Shown here piece by piece: positions 33,051-42,156 of a stretch of 45,723 nucleotides of DNA. Numbering within the stretch: the stretch's first letter is position 1; the number at the start of each line of letters is the position of its first letter. The position numbers were made by a program, and so were the translations under genes. A model generated the notes under the pieces. The model worked only from the letters and a program-made list of their open reading frames with translations. It was not told where the DNA came from and did no database searches. Source of the stretch: Planctomycetota bacterium (GTDB taxonomy: Bacteria > Planctomycetota > Planctomycetia > Gemmatales > Gemmataceae); the NCBI GenBank assembly GCA_016191165.1, contig JACPPF010000024.1, forward strand, positions 1 through 45,723, in the 5' to 3' direction.

Positions 33051-34823
33051 ATGTACCGCGACCGGCATTCACATCGGTTCCTGGGTTTTGGCGCGACGGC
33101 CCTTATCGTGGCTGCCGCGCTGCCGGATGCGCTCTGGGCGGCGCCGTCGTTTCCGCGCGGACCCGGGTTTTACTTCGACCCGGTCAAGGTGATCGCCGTA
33201 ATCATTTGCTTCCTGGGCTGGGTCAAGCTTGGCGCCTGGCTGGATGACGACGCCCGCGCCTACAACCTGGACATTGTCTTCTGGAACGGCCTTCTCCTCG
33301 CCGGCGGCGCGGCGGGTTTCCTCGTGATCTGGCTGCTCGGCGCCTTCTGGTTCGGATTATTCCTGGCCCTGCTTGCCGTCGGCGGGCCAACCGGCTGGTA
33401 CATCTCCGTTCGCAATCGCAAGGCGCCCGTCGAAGAACGACTTTTCACGCGCGAACACTTCCTGAGGCTCTACAAAAAATACAACACGCGCGCCAGCAAA
33501 ACCACTGGCGCGGTGGAGGGATCCGAGGAACTACCGATCCGTTTTCTGAGCCGCAGCACGTCCGGGGAACCGGAGGAGAATGTTCGTGTCGCACGTGTCC
33601 AGCAATCCAAGGGCTATCAAGCCGCCCTGGAGATGGTCTGGAACGCCCTGCAAAGGCGCGCCACCGACATCCACCTTGAGCCCACATCGAGCGAGATGGC
33701 GGTGCGGTTTCGCATCGACGGCATCATGAGCAACATCAAGCCATTCAATCGTTCGACTGGCGACGCCGTCGTCAATATCTTCAAGGTCCTCTGCAACCTC
33801 GACATCACCGAAAAACGCAAACCGCAAGATGGCAGCTTCACCGCCGAGGTTGAGGAACGTATGATCGAGTTTCGCGTCGCCACCGCCGGCAGCGTCGTCG
33901 GCGAAAAACTCGTCATGCGTCTGCTTGACTCGTCCGCCCAACTTGCCGATCTGGAACATGTCGGCATGACCGAGGAAATGCGGACCTCCGTCCGCGACCT
34001 CATTTCCAGGCCGCATGGCTTGATCCTGGTTTGCGGCCCCACCGGTTCGGGCAAGAGCACCACGCTTTACGCCTGCCTGCACGAGATTGATCGCTTTCAA
34101 CAGAACATCATAACGGTCGAAAATCCTGTCGAGTATCGCCTGGACGGCATCACCCAGATCGAAGTCAACGTCAAGCAGGGAAAAACGTTCGCGGGCGAAT
34201 TGCGCAGCATCCTGCGTCAGGATCCGGATGTGATCCTCATCGGCGAGATTCGCGACAAGGAAACCGCCGAGATCGCCTGTCAAGCCGCTCAGACCGGTCA
34301 TCTGGTGTTCAGCACCGTTCACGCCAACGACTCGGTCACTGCCGTGGCCCGCATGATCGATCTGGGCGTGCCGCCCTTCATGCTTTCGTCGGCGCTGGTC
34401 GCGGTGCTGGCGCAGCGTCTGGTGCGCCGGTTGTGCAAGAAATGCCGCAAGCGCATCCGGCCCGGCGCCGAGACCCTCAAGAAATTGAAGGTTGACGCCG
34501 ATGCGGTGCGCTATCTTTACCGCGCCTTCGATCCTGTCGAGGACGCGAAGAAAATGGACGAGGAAAACGAGGACGAGGACGAACCGGTCGAAGTGGAACT
34601 GTGCGAAATCTGCGGCGGAACTGGGTATCACAAGCGTATCGGCATTTTCGAGTTGCTGATTGTTAACGACAAGATTCGCGAGCTGGTGCGAGAGAACCCG
34701 AACATCAACGAGATTCGCAAGGTTGCGACCGCCAACGGCCTGCATACCCTCTTCGAGGACGGGACGCGCCTTGTCATCGATGGGGAAACGTCCATCCAGG
34801 AATTACTGCGGGTGAGTAAATAA
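33051..34823 (+). CDS. GspE/PilB-type ATPase with N-terminal membrane segments
   Basis: This 590-aa ATPase of the type II secretion/type IV pilus superfamily has the core motifs GPTGSGKST (Walker A, 329-337), IITVENPVEYRL, DPDVILIGEIRD (Walker B) and QTGHLVFSTVHANDS. The zinc-binding tetracysteine of PilB/GspE is present as CKKC and CEICGGTGYHKR. Unusually, the N-terminal GspE domain is replaced by about 120 residues with three hydrophobic segments (about residues 11-25, 44-61 and 75-115), so the ATPase should be membrane-anchored. The ATG at 33051 is preferred because the frame upstream passes through a hairpin repeat. It is followed by a CvpA-like gene. An assembly role for a pilus or secretion system is expected; whether it acts with pilT next to it is inference. 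Confidence 0.9.
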   Translation: MYRDRHSHRFLGFGATALIVAAALPDALWAAPSFPRGPGFYFDPVKVIAVIICFLGWVKLGAWLDDDARAYNLDIVFWNGLLLAGGAAGFLVIWLLGAFWFGLFLALLAVGGPTGWYISVRNRKAPVEERLFTREHFLRLYKKYNTRASKTTGAVEGSEELPIRFLSRSTSGEPEENVRVARVQQSKGYQAALEMVWNALQRRATDIHLEPTSSEMAVRFRIDGIMSNIKPFNRSTGDAVVNIFKVLCNLDITEKRKPQDGSFTAEVEERMIEFRVATAGSVVGEKLVMRLLDSSAQLADLEHVGMTEEMRTSVRDLISRPHGLILVCGPTGSGKSTTLYACLHEIDRFQQNIITVENPVEYRLDGITQIEVNVKQGKTFAGELRSILRQDPDVILIGEIRDKETAEIACQAAQTGHLVFSTVHANDSVTAVARMIDLGVPPFMLSSALVAVLAQRLVRRLCKKCRKRIRPGAETLKKLKVDADAVRYLYRAFDPVEDAKKMDEENEDEDEPVEVELCEICGGTGYHKRIGIFELLIVNDKIRELVRENPNINEIRKVATANGLHTLFEDGTRLVIDGETSIQELLRVSK

Positions 34824-34867
34824 GTGCCCACCACACGTTGGCCGTGGGCTTTCGCTCGAGAAACATT

Positions 34868-35545
34868 ATGACCTTGCTTGTCCTGACCCTGATTGTCATG
34901 CTCGCGTGCGCTTACGCGCAATATCGCAACGGGCTGTTCAGCTCTGTCGCCATGTTGATGATGGTCCTCTTGTCCGGCGTGGTTGCCTTTGGCTTCTGGG
35001 AGCCGATCGCCAACTTCCTTGATCCGGTGTTCCAGAACAACACGCTGGCCGGGTCTGAAGATTTGATTAGCCTCACCGTCCTTTTCAGCCTGACGCTGTT
35101 CTTGCTTCGCCTGGCCACCAACTATCTGGCGCCGGACTTGATTGAAGAGCAAGGGACGATTCAGCATTTCGGCGGCGCGGGAGTCGGGTTGATCACCGGT
35201 TACCTCGTCGCTGGGTTTTTGATCGTCACGATTGAAACGTTGCCTCTGGAGGAAAACTTCCTCGGGTTTCAGCCGCGCTCAACCACCGAAACTGCCTATC
35301 GACCGCTGATGCCGCCGGATCGCGTCTGGTTATCGCTGATGCGGCACGGCAGTGCCTTTCCGTTCAACTGGAAGGCAGACCCGCAACCGACGAGCGACGC
35401 ACTGGTTGACCGCTACATCACCTTCGATCGCGAGGCGACGTTTGAGCTGCGCTACCAGCGCTACCGCCGCGGCATGGACGGTCGGCCGCCCGCGAATTAC
35501 CTGGGCGAGTTCGACAAGGAGCTGGGGCGCCAGGCAGGCCCTTGA
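34868..35545 (+). CDS. CvpA family membrane protein
   Basis: This 225-aa protein is predicted to have about four membrane segments: LLVLTLIVMLACAYAQYR, VAMLMMVLLSGVVAFGFWE, LISLTVLFSLTLFLLRLATNYLAP and GAGVGLITGYLVAGFLIV. The arrangement and the YRNGLFSSVAML motif resemble CvpA-type proteins, a family of small integral membrane proteins linked to colicin V production and membrane organisation. The C-terminal 75 residues are soluble. It follows the ATPase gene by 44 bp and is likely in one operon with it. The precise role is unknown. Confidence 0.72.
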   Translation: MTLLVLTLIVMLACAYAQYRNGLFSSVAMLMMVLLSGVVAFGFWEPIANFLDPVFQNNTLAGSEDLISLTVLFSLTLFLLRLATNYLAPDLIEEQGTIQHFGGAGVGLITGYLVAGFLIVTIETLPLEENFLGFQPRSTTETAYRPLMPPDRVWLSLMRHGSAFPFNWKADPQPTSDALVDRYITFDREATFELRYQRYRRGMDGRPPANYLGEFDKELGRQAGP

Positions 35546-35577
35546 CGAACGCACGCCTTGCGGCGCGAAAAAATCGG

Positions 35578-35607
35578 TTGCGTTAGTATTGGGTCGCACC
35601 GTATACT
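35578..35607 (+). promoter_or_regulatory. Possible promoter of the PSCyt1/DUF1549/DUF1553 gene
   Basis: TTGCGT (35578-35583) and TATACT (35602-35607, 5 of 6 matches) lie 18 bases apart, about 60 bases upstream of the ATG. Confidence 0.35.
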
Positions 35608-35667
35608 CAACCCAATAGACCTGCCTCACCAAAGCCCCGCCGGTGATTCTCATTCACGGGAAATACC

Positions 35668-38202
35668 ATGAAACGCTGGATCCTCCTGGCTTCAATCACG
35701 TGTTGCTATTTGACCAGCGCCGGCGTCGTCCGCGCGCAAGGCAGGATTCAGTATGCCCGCGACATCCTGCCAATTCTTTCCACGCATTGCTTCACCTGCC
35801 ACGGGCCCGATGCCGGGCAACGCAAGGCGGGGCTTCGGCTTGACCTGGCCGATGGCGCAACCAAGAAGTTGAAGACGGGCAGCATCGCCGTCGTACCGGG
35901 TAAGGTCAAGGACAGCGAATTGATCGCGCGCATCTTCGCCGCGGAGCCTACGGACCGCATGCCGCCCAAGAGTACGATGAAGTCACTGACGGAATCGGAA
36001 AAAACTTTGCTAAAGCGATGGATCGAGGAAGGGGCGGCCTATGAAAAGCACTGGGCGTTCGTCGCACCGAAGCGGCCGGTCTTGCCCGCGGTCAAAGGCA
36101 AGGCCTGGGTGCGAAATCCGGTCGATCGATTCCTGTTGGCCCGAATGGAGAAAGAAGGTCTGAAGCCGTCGCCTGAAGCGGATCGCTATACCCTGGCCCG
36201 CCGGCTGGCGATTGACCTGACCGGCCTGCCGCCGACGATTTCCATGGTCGATCGGTTCGTCAACGACCAAGGCGCTGACGCTTATGAGCAATATGTCGAT
36301 CGGCTGCTCGCCATGCCCGCGTTCGGCGAACGCTGGGCGCACGTCTGGCTCGATCTCGCGCGCTATGCCGATTCGAACGGATTTGCCACGGATAGCGCAC
36401 GCACGATCTGGAAATACCGCGACTGGGTTATCGACTCCATCAACCGCAACCAACCGTTCGACCAATTTACGATGGAACAGATCGCGGGCGATATGCTGCC
36501 CGGCGCGACGCAGGACCAGATCCTGGCAACCGCCTTTCATCGCAACACGCTCACCAACGACGAGGGTGGCACCAGTGATGAAGAATTCCGCAGCGCCGCC
36601 GTGGTCGATCGCGTCAACACAACCATGCAAGTTTGGATGGGCATTACCATCGCGTGCGCCCAGTGCCACGATCACAAGTACGATCCGATCAGCCAGGAAG
36701 AATATTTCCGCATGTTTGCGATCTTCAACCAGACGGAGGATTCCGATAAGTCAGACAATCGTCCCACGCTGGTTGTTATCCGGGCCTCGGAATTGAAGCA
36801 AAAAGGCGAACTTGAAGCGACCCTTGCCAGGCTGGAAAAAACGTTGCTTGCTCCCAATCGCAAAGTCGATGAAGCGCAAACGAAGTGGGAGCAAGACAAG
36901 AAGGCCATTTCCAAAGCGCCGGCACCTGTCAAAAAGATTTTGGCCCTTGACGCAACAAAAAGAAACGCGACGCAAAAACTTGAAGTGGCAAAATACTTTC
37001 GCTCGATTCTGCCCGAATTCAAACAGATCGCCAGCCAAATCGCAGCCACGCGCACGGCCTACGACGCGGTCAAGGGAGTGCCGACGCCGATCATGAAGGA
37101 GTTACCCGCCAAGCAACAACGCGTGACCAAGATCCACATTCGCGGGAACTTCCTGGATCTGGGCAAGCAAGTCAAGCCTGGAACGCCCGCGCTGTTCCCA
37201 TCGTTAGCCAGGGATCAGCCGCCCAACCGCCTCGGGCTGGCGAAATGGCTCGTTTCGCCGGAGAACCCCTTGACGGCGCGCGTGACCGTCAATCGCTTTT
37301 GGGAACAAATCTTCGGTCTGGGCCTGATGGAAACGCCCGACGATTTCGGCATCCGTGGCAAGGCGCCAACGCATCCCGAATTGCTCGATTGGCTTTCCGT
37401 GGAGTTCTCTGGCTCGTCGCCAATTGCTCTCGGAGAAAAGCCAGCATTCAAAGCCTGGGACGTGAAGGGCCTACTCAGGCTACTTGTGACCTCGGCCGCG
37501 TATCGGCAAAGTTCCGCCGTGACGCCAGCGCTGCTCGAACGCGATCCGGAGAACCGTCTCCTGGCGCGCGGTCCGCGTTTTCGTTCCTCGGCGGAAGTCA
37601 TTCGTGATCAATCGCTTTTTGTCGCAGGCCTGCTCAGCCCGAAACGGTACGGTCCCCCGGTCCGGCCACCCCGCCCAAGGCTGGGCTTGACCGCGGCGTT
37701 TGGAGGCAGCACCGACTGGGAAACGAGCAAGGGCGAGGACAAGTATCGTCGGGCCTTGTACACGCAATGGCGCCGCACCACGCCTTATCCGTCCATGTCA
37801 ACCTTCGACGCCCCGAACCGAACCGTTTGCACCATCACCCGGCCGCGCACGAACACGCCGCTACAAGCGCTGGTGACGCTGAATGATCCGGTTTACGTCG
37901 AAGCCGCTCAGGCATTGGGTCGGCGCATGGTCAAGGAGGGCGGACCGACTTTGGAAGCAAGCCTGCGGTTTGGTTTTCGCCTGTGCCTTGCGCGCCCGCC
38001 GCGCGATATCGAACTGAAACGTCTGGCTCAACTTTATGCGAAAGCGCATGCGGATTTCGCGAAGGATCCCAAGCTCGCTCAACGCATGGCGACCGAGCCG
38101 ATTGGCCCGTTACCCGCGGGCATGCAGGCGCCCGATATGGCGGCGTGGACCGTCGTCGGCAATGTGCTCTTGAATTTGGATGAAGTGTTTGCGAAGCGTT
38201 GA
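35668..38202 (+). CDS. Planctomycete cytochrome PSCyt1/DUF1549/DUF1553 protein
   Basis: This 844-aa exported protein (signal [20 protein letters not shown]) has the three modules characteristic of planctomycetes. A haem-binding PSCyt1 module with CFTCH (41-45) and RKAGLRLDL comes first. DUF1549 (PSCyt2) follows, with YARDILP and [21 protein letters not shown]1553 (PSD1) comes last, with [29 protein letters not shown] and [13 protein letters not shown]. It is normally next to a DUF1501 gene, as here (67 bp downstream). A 12-residue stretch around [14 protein letters not shown] looks longer than in most homologs. An electron-transfer role in polysaccharide or sulfatide degradation has been proposed for the family; the substrate is not known. 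Confidence 0.95.
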   Translation: MKRWILLASITCCYLTSAGVVRAQGRIQYARDILPILSTHCFTCHGPDAGQRKAGLRLDLADGATKKLKTGSIAVVPGKVKDSELIARIFAAEPTDRMPPKSTMKSLTESEKTLLKRWIEEGAAYEKHWAFVAPKRPVLPAVKGKAWVRNPVDRFLLARMEKEGLKPSPEADRYTLARRLAIDLTGLPPTISMVDRFVNDQGADAYEQYVDRLLAMPAFGERWAHVWLDLARYADSNGFATDSARTIWKYRDWVIDSINRNQPFDQFTMEQIAGDMLPGATQDQILATAFHRNTLTNDEGGTSDEEFRSAAVVDRVNTTMQVWMGITIACAQCHDHKYDPISQEEYFRMFAIFNQTEDSDKSDNRPTLVVIRASELKQKGELEATLARLEKTLLAPNRKVDEAQTKWEQDKKAISKAPAPVKKILALDATKRNATQKLEVAKYFRSILPEFKQIASQIAATRTAYDAVKGVPTPIMKELPAKQQRVTKIHIRGNFLDLGKQVKPGTPALFPSLARDQPPNRLGLAKWLVSPENPLTARVTVNRFWEQIFGLGLMETPDDFGIRGKAPTHPELLDWLSVEFSGSSPIALGEKPAFKAWDVKGLLRLLVTSAAYRQSSAVTPALLERDPENRLLARGPRFRSSAEVIRDQSLFVAGLLSPKRYGPPVRPPRPRLGLTAAFGGSTDWETSKGEDKYRRALYTQWRRTTPYPSMSTFDAPNRTVCTITRPRTNTPLQALVTLNDPVYVEAAQALGRRMVKEGGPTLEASLRFGFRLCLARPPRDIELKRLAQLYAKAHADFAKDPKLAQRMATEPIGPLPAGMQAPDMAAWTVVGNVLLNLDEVFAKR

Positions 38203-38223
38203 GTTAAAATCACGTTAATCCCT

Positions 38224-38253
38224 TAGCGCCCGCGCGGCGCCGCGCGGCCGCTA
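38224..38253. terminator. TAGCG...CGCTA hairpin before DUF1501 gene
   Basis: A GC-rich palindrome (TAGCGcCCGCGCGGCG and its inverse) ending GCTAAAC lies 22 bp after the PSCyt1 stop, in the gap before DUF1501. It belongs to the gene-end hairpin family. Confidence 0.5.
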
Positions 38254-38269
38254 AACACGGAGACCGGAT

Positions 38270-39718
38270 ATGTTGAACGAAACTCAACAACAAAAACTCC
38301 ACATCACGCGCAGGCATTTCCTGCGCGATTGCCAACTCGGCCTGGGCGGGATCGCCCTCGCATCGCTGATGCATGGATCGGCCACGGCACAGGAGCAAAC
38401 GAACCCACTCCGGCTGCGGCCCGGGCATTTCCCCGGCAAGGCGAAGAACGTCATCTACCTGCACATGGCCGGGTCGCCGCCGCACCTCGACCTCTTTGAC
38501 TACAAACCGGAACTCGTTCGGCGCAATGCGCAAAACTGCCCGGAATCATTCCTGCGCGGCCGGCGTTTCGCGTTCACCAGCGGTGTGCCGCGCCTGTTGG
38601 GCACGCCACAACGTTTCGCTCAGCACGGCCGATCGGGCGCCTGGATCTCGGGCGCGCTGTCGCATCTGCCCACGGTGGCCGACGAACTCTGCTTCATCAA
38701 GTCGATGCACACCGAGCAATTCAATCACGCGCCGGCCGAGCTTTTGCTGTTCACGGGTTCGCCGCAGTTTGGCCGTCCCGGCATGGGTTCGTGGGTCACT
38801 TACGGCCTTGGGTCCGAAAGCCAGGACCTGCCGGGCTTCATTGCTCTGGTTTCCAGTGGCACGTTCCCCAGCGCTGGCAACAGTTGCTGGAACAACGGCT
38901 TTCTCCCATCCGTCTATCAGGGCGTGCAATGCCGCAGTCAGGGCGATCCGGTGCTTTACGTTTCCAACCCGGGCGGCATGGATCGCGGCATGCGCCGCCT
39001 GAGCCTCGACGCCTTGCGCGATCTCAACGAGTTGCAGGCGAACGAACTGGGCAGTCCCGAAACACGGACTCGCATCGCCCAGTATGAACTCGCGTTTCGC
39101 ATGCAGACCGCGGTGCCGGAGGTGATGGACATTTCGCGTGAGCCGCGCCAGGTCATCGAAAGTTACGGCGCTCAGCCCGGTGGCTCCAGCTTCGCCAACA
39201 ACTGCTTGCTCGCGCGCAGGCTGGTCGAACGCGGCGTTCGCTTCGTTCAACTTCACGACTGGGGCTGGGATTTCCACGGCACCGGCTCCGGGCGCGACAT
39301 TCAATTCGGCCTACCCGTCAAGTGCCGCACGATGGACCGGGCCGTCACCGCGCTCATTCGTGATCTCAAGCACCGGGGCATGTTGGACGAGACGATCATC
39401 GTCTGGTCGGGCGAATTCGGTCGGTCGCCGTTCCGCGAGGGCCGCACCGCCAACAGCGCCAACCTCGGGCGCGATCATCATCCGTTTTCGTTTACGATCT
39501 TCGCGTGCGGCGGCGGCTTCAAGCCGGGCATGACCTATGGGGCTTCCGACGAACTCGGTTTTGATGTCGGCGAGAACCCAGTCCACCCACACGACCTCCA
39601 GGCGACGATCCTGCACCTGCTTGGTCTCGATCACACCCGGCTCACCCACCGCTACCAGGGCCGCGATTACCGTCTGACGGATGTCCATGGCAATGTAATT
39701 CGCGACATTTTGACATGA
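38270..39718 (+). CDS. DUF1501 family protein, Tat-type signal
   Basis: This 482-aa DUF1501 protein pairs with the PSCyt1/DUF1549/DUF1553 gene. The N-terminus has a twin-arginine signal (ITRRHFLRDCQLGLGGIALASLMHG). Characteristic segments are KNVIYLHMAGSPPHLDLFDYKPEL, FIKSMHTEQFNHAPAELLLFTGS, GSWVTYGLGSE, IVWSGEFGRSPF, GRDHHPFSFTIFACGGG and HDLQATILHLLGLDHTRLTHRYQGRDYRLTDV, typical of the family. The stop overlaps the start of the next gene (ATGA), so it is translationally coupled to the Rpn-type gene. The biochemical function is unproven. Confidence 0.94.
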   Translation: MLNETQQQKLHITRRHFLRDCQLGLGGIALASLMHGSATAQEQTNPLRLRPGHFPGKAKNVIYLHMAGSPPHLDLFDYKPELVRRNAQNCPESFLRGRRFAFTSGVPRLLGTPQRFAQHGRSGAWISGALSHLPTVADELCFIKSMHTEQFNHAPAELLLFTGSPQFGRPGMGSWVTYGLGSESQDLPGFIALVSSGTFPSAGNSCWNNGFLPSVYQGVQCRSQGDPVLYVSNPGGMDRGMRRLSLDALRDLNELQANELGSPETRTRIAQYELAFRMQTAVPEVMDISREPRQVIESYGAQPGGSSFANNCLLARRLVERGVRFVQLHDWGWDFHGTGSGRDIQFGLPVKCRTMDRAVTALIRDLKHRGMLDETIIVWSGEFGRSPFREGRTANSANLGRDHHPFSFTIFACGGGFKPGMTYGASDELGFDVGENPVHPHDLQATILHLLGLDHTRLTHRYQGRDYRLTDVHGNVIRDILT

Positions 39719-40851
39719 ACACGGATGAGCCAGCGCCAATTTCTGATTTTGCCGATCGCGCCTGTCGCGAAGCGCTGGAAGACCCCAAGAATCTTTTGGC
39801 AGTATTGCGCGCCATTTTGGGCGCCGCCGCGGAGTCCTTTGACGTTTCAAAACGCAAGATACTTTCCCGCGACTTCTTGCTGCCCAATTGGCAGGGCCGG
39901 GAGCGCGATTTTTTGTGTGAAATTCCGTATCGGCTTGGCGAAGAATTGCACTGGGCTCTGGTGTGCGTGCTGATCGAGCATCAAACGCGCTCTGATCCAC
40001 TGATGCCTTTGCGAACGCTGATTTACGCAGTTTTTTATTGGGAGAAATGTCTCCGGGCGTGGGAGGCTCAGCCAAGACCCCGGCCGGCTTTTCGTGTGCC
40101 GACGGTCGTCCCGATCGTGCTTCACGCGTCCGGCAAGCGTTGGAGCGGTCCACGAACCCTCGCGGAGTTGCTGGATGAACCGATCGGATTTCACGCTTTC
40201 GCCCCGACCTGGAAGCCGCTATTCTGGGAAGTAGGCGCGCACAGTTCCGACGAGTTGCTGAGCAGCGACGATCCGTTTCTTCAGGTTCTGGCGGTTGTGC
40301 GAGCCGAGGATGCGGAATCTGCGGAGGCGCTGAGCGTCTATCGCAGGCTACTCAAACACCTGGCGCTGGTTCGGGAAACCGATTCGAGTCGCTGGACGCA
40401 CCTGTTGCGTTTTGCACTGGGCTGGGTTGTCAATCGACGGCCTCGCGATGAACGCGCCACCTGGCTTGGTACCACGTTGGATCATCAAAACGACCTGCTC
40501 GCACGACAGGAGATTGAAACGATGGAAAAGACCATTGCACAAAGTTGGGTCGAGGAAGGGTTCAAACTCGGCATCGAGAAAGGCATCGAAAAAGGCATCG
40601 AAAAAGGCATCGAAAAAGGCATCGAAAAAGGCATCGAAAAAGGCATCGAAAAAGGCATCGAGCGAGGGCGGGCCGATGCGCTTCGCGACGTCGTCCTACG
40701 TATGGGCCGGCGCCGACTCGGCGAACCCACCGCCTCGGTCCACGCGTCGTTACAGGCCGTTTCTGATGTGAGTCAGTTGGAATGGTATCTTGATTGTGTG
40801 CAGGATGTATCCTCCTGGCTCGAGTGGCTCGCCAAGACGTCCCAAGCATAG
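39715..40851 (+). CDS. Rpn family nuclease-like protein with (GIEK)n repeat
   Basis: This 378-aa protein is related to the Rpn (recombination-promoting nuclease)/YhgA-like family of PD-(D/E)xK enzymes. The core is DFLCEIPYRLG...VCVLIEHQTRSDPLMPLRTLIYAVFYWEK, with the Glu of EHQT as candidate catalytic residue. Downstream are the helical LWEVG/YRRLLKHL region and a perfect eightfold GIEK/GIER tract (residues about 286-317), then a short C-terminal region. The gene begins inside the DUF1501 stop (ATGA overlap). Such Gly/Lys/Glu tracts are often seen in this family as flexible linkers. DNA cleavage is inferred from family, not shown. Confidence 0.85.
   Translation: MNTDEPAPISDFADRACREALEDPKNLLAVLRAILGAAAESFDVSKRKILSRDFLLPNWQGRERDFLCEIPYRLGEELHWALVCVLIEHQTRSDPLMPLRTLIYAVFYWEKCLRAWEAQPRPRPAFRVPTVVPIVLHASGKRWSGPRTLAELLDEPIGFHAFAPTWKPLFWEVGAHSSDELLSSDDPFLQVLAVVRAEDAESAEALSVYRRLLKHLALVRETDSSRWTHLLRFALGWVVNRRPRDERATWLGTTLDHQNDLLARQEIETMEKTIAQSWVEEGFKLGIEKGIEKGIEKGIEKGIEKGIEKGIEKGIERGRADALRDVVLRMGRRRLGEPTASVHASLQAVSDVSQLEWYLDCVQDVSSWLEWLAKTSQA
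40570..40665 (+). repeat. 12-bp tandem repeat, 8 units, encoding (GIEK)7GIER
   Basis: Eight perfect or near-perfect 12-nt units (GGCATCGAAAAA) follow each other. The first unit has GAGAAA and the last GAGCGA; the six in between are identical. The low divergence suggests recent expansion and unit-number instability that keeps frame. Confidence 0.9.
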
Positions 40852-40987
40852 CGAGGCGAGAATTGTTCGCGCCCCCTGCTTTGAGTAGGTTTTTTTTTGT
40901 GCTGTCGATTTGCGCGTCCCACCGCCACAGGCGGCGACGATTTGGTCTTCACCCGTATTTCACCTGTCCAATTGGAGCTACCATTTC

Positions 40988-42094
40988 ATGCGAAACTTTG
41001 TCTGCCTCCTGGCTCTCAGCCTGACTCCCGCCATGCTCTTTGCGCAATCGCCCGAGAGGTTCCGCGTCTACTTGGGCACCTACAGCGGCAAACTGAGCCA
41101 GGGCATCTATCAATGTGAACTGAATCTCAAGAACGGCTCGCTGTCCAGGCCCGAACTCGCCGCCGAAACCAAGGACCCGTCGTTTGTCGCTTTCCACCCG
41201 AATAAGAAATTTCTCTACGCCGTCAACGAGGGCCAGGCCAGCGTCAGCGCCTTCGCCATCGACGCCAAGACCGGCAAGCTGACCTACCTTAACTCGCAGC
41301 CATCCCAGGGCGGCGCGCCGTGCCACCTCGTCGTCGACGCCACCGGCAAGAACGTCCTTGCCGCCAATTACTCCGGCGGTAGCTGCATATGCATCCCCAT
41401 CGAGCCCGATGGCAAGCTTGCCAAGGCCTCGTCATTTCAACAACATGTCGGCAAAAGGAAACACGGCCATTCCATTCATGTTGACAAGGCCAACAAGTTC
41501 GCCGTCTGCGCCGATCTTGGCCTCGACAAGATCATCGTGTATCGCTTCGACCCGGAAAAGGGAACGCTGGCCGCCAATGATCCGCCCGCGTTCAATACGC
41601 CCAAGGGCGCCGGGCCGCGGCACTTCGCCTGGCATCCCAATCACCAATTCGCCTACATCAACGGCGAATCCAACATGACGGTCATCGTCTGTGCCTACGA
41701 TGCCGAGAAGGGCGCGTTCACGCAAAAGCAGGTCCTGTCCACGTTGCCCAAGACCGAGAAACGCAAAGGCGGCAGCACCGCCGAGGTCGTCGTCCATCCC
41801 TCCGGCAAGTTTGTCTATGTCTCCAACCGCGATCCTTACAATTCGATCGCAATCTTTTCCTGCAATCCGAAGACCGGCATGTTGAAAGCGGTCGGCCACG
41901 AAAGCCGCAACGTGAAGACGCCGCGCAATTTCGCCATCGAACCGACGGGCCAGTACATGCTCATCGCCAATCAATCGAGCAACAGCGTGATGTCGCTGCG
42001 CATCAACCAGAAGACCGGCGCGTTGACGCCGACTGGCAGCGTTATCGAGGTCGGTTCGCCCGTGTGCGTCCGCTTCATGCCGCTGTCAAAATAA
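40988..42094 (+). CDS. Secreted lactonase-family protein (YbhE/Pgl-like beta-propeller)
   Basis: This 368-aa exported protein (signal MRNFVCLLALSLTPAMLFAQ) is a 7-bladed beta-propeller like 6-phosphogluconolactonase of the YbhE type. Repeated blade signatures include DPSFVAFHPNKKFLYAVNE, GGAPCHLVVDATGKNVLAANYSGGS, GAGPRHFAWHPNHQFAYINGE, TAEVVVHPSGKFVYVSNRDP and TPRNFAIEPTGQYMLIANQSS. The conserved HPNGKFLYVxNR-like motifs are the hallmark. The signal peptide means it acts outside the cytoplasm, so it is unlikely to be the classical pentose-phosphate enzyme; an exported lactonase or isomerase on a sugar lactone is plausible. The ATG at 40988 is set by the signal peptide. Confidence 0.9.
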   Translation: MRNFVCLLALSLTPAMLFAQSPERFRVYLGTYSGKLSQGIYQCELNLKNGSLSRPELAAETKDPSFVAFHPNKKFLYAVNEGQASVSAFAIDAKTGKLTYLNSQPSQGGAPCHLVVDATGKNVLAANYSGGSCICIPIEPDGKLAKASSFQQHVGKRKHGHSIHVDKANKFAVCADLGLDKIIVYRFDPEKGTLAANDPPAFNTPKGAGPRHFAWHPNHQFAYINGESNMTVIVCAYDAEKGAFTQKQVLSTLPKTEKRKGGSTAEVVVHPSGKFVYVSNRDPYNSIAIFSCNPKTGMLKAVGHESRNVKTPRNFAIEPTGQYMLIANQSSNSVMSLRINQKTGALTPTGSVIEVGSPVCVRFMPLSK

Positions 42095-42106
42095 CCCAAC
42101 GCGAAG

Positions 42107-42135
42107 CCCAGGGGTGAACGCAGCGAACCCCTGGG
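42107..42135. terminator. CCCAGGGG hairpin after lactonase gene
   Basis: CCCAGGGGT pairs with ACCCCTGGG around GAACGCAGCGA (the inverse orientation of the copies at 6032 and 26741). It sits in the 62-bp gap before the MetE-like gene. Confidence 0.45.
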
Positions 42136-42156
42136 ATCCCTCCCAGGGTATTCACG

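Noticed and set aside
37405-37460. Possible in-frame palindromic insertion in the PSCyt1/DUF1549/DUF1553 gene ([14 protein letters not shown])
   Set aside because: Only TGGCT/AGCCA pairs weakly and the repeat signature is absent, so it may be ordinary loop variation.
38546-39304. Minus-strand ORF inside the second DUF1501 gene
   Set aside because: It has no ribosome site or family motif and opposes a very strong DUF1501 coding frame.
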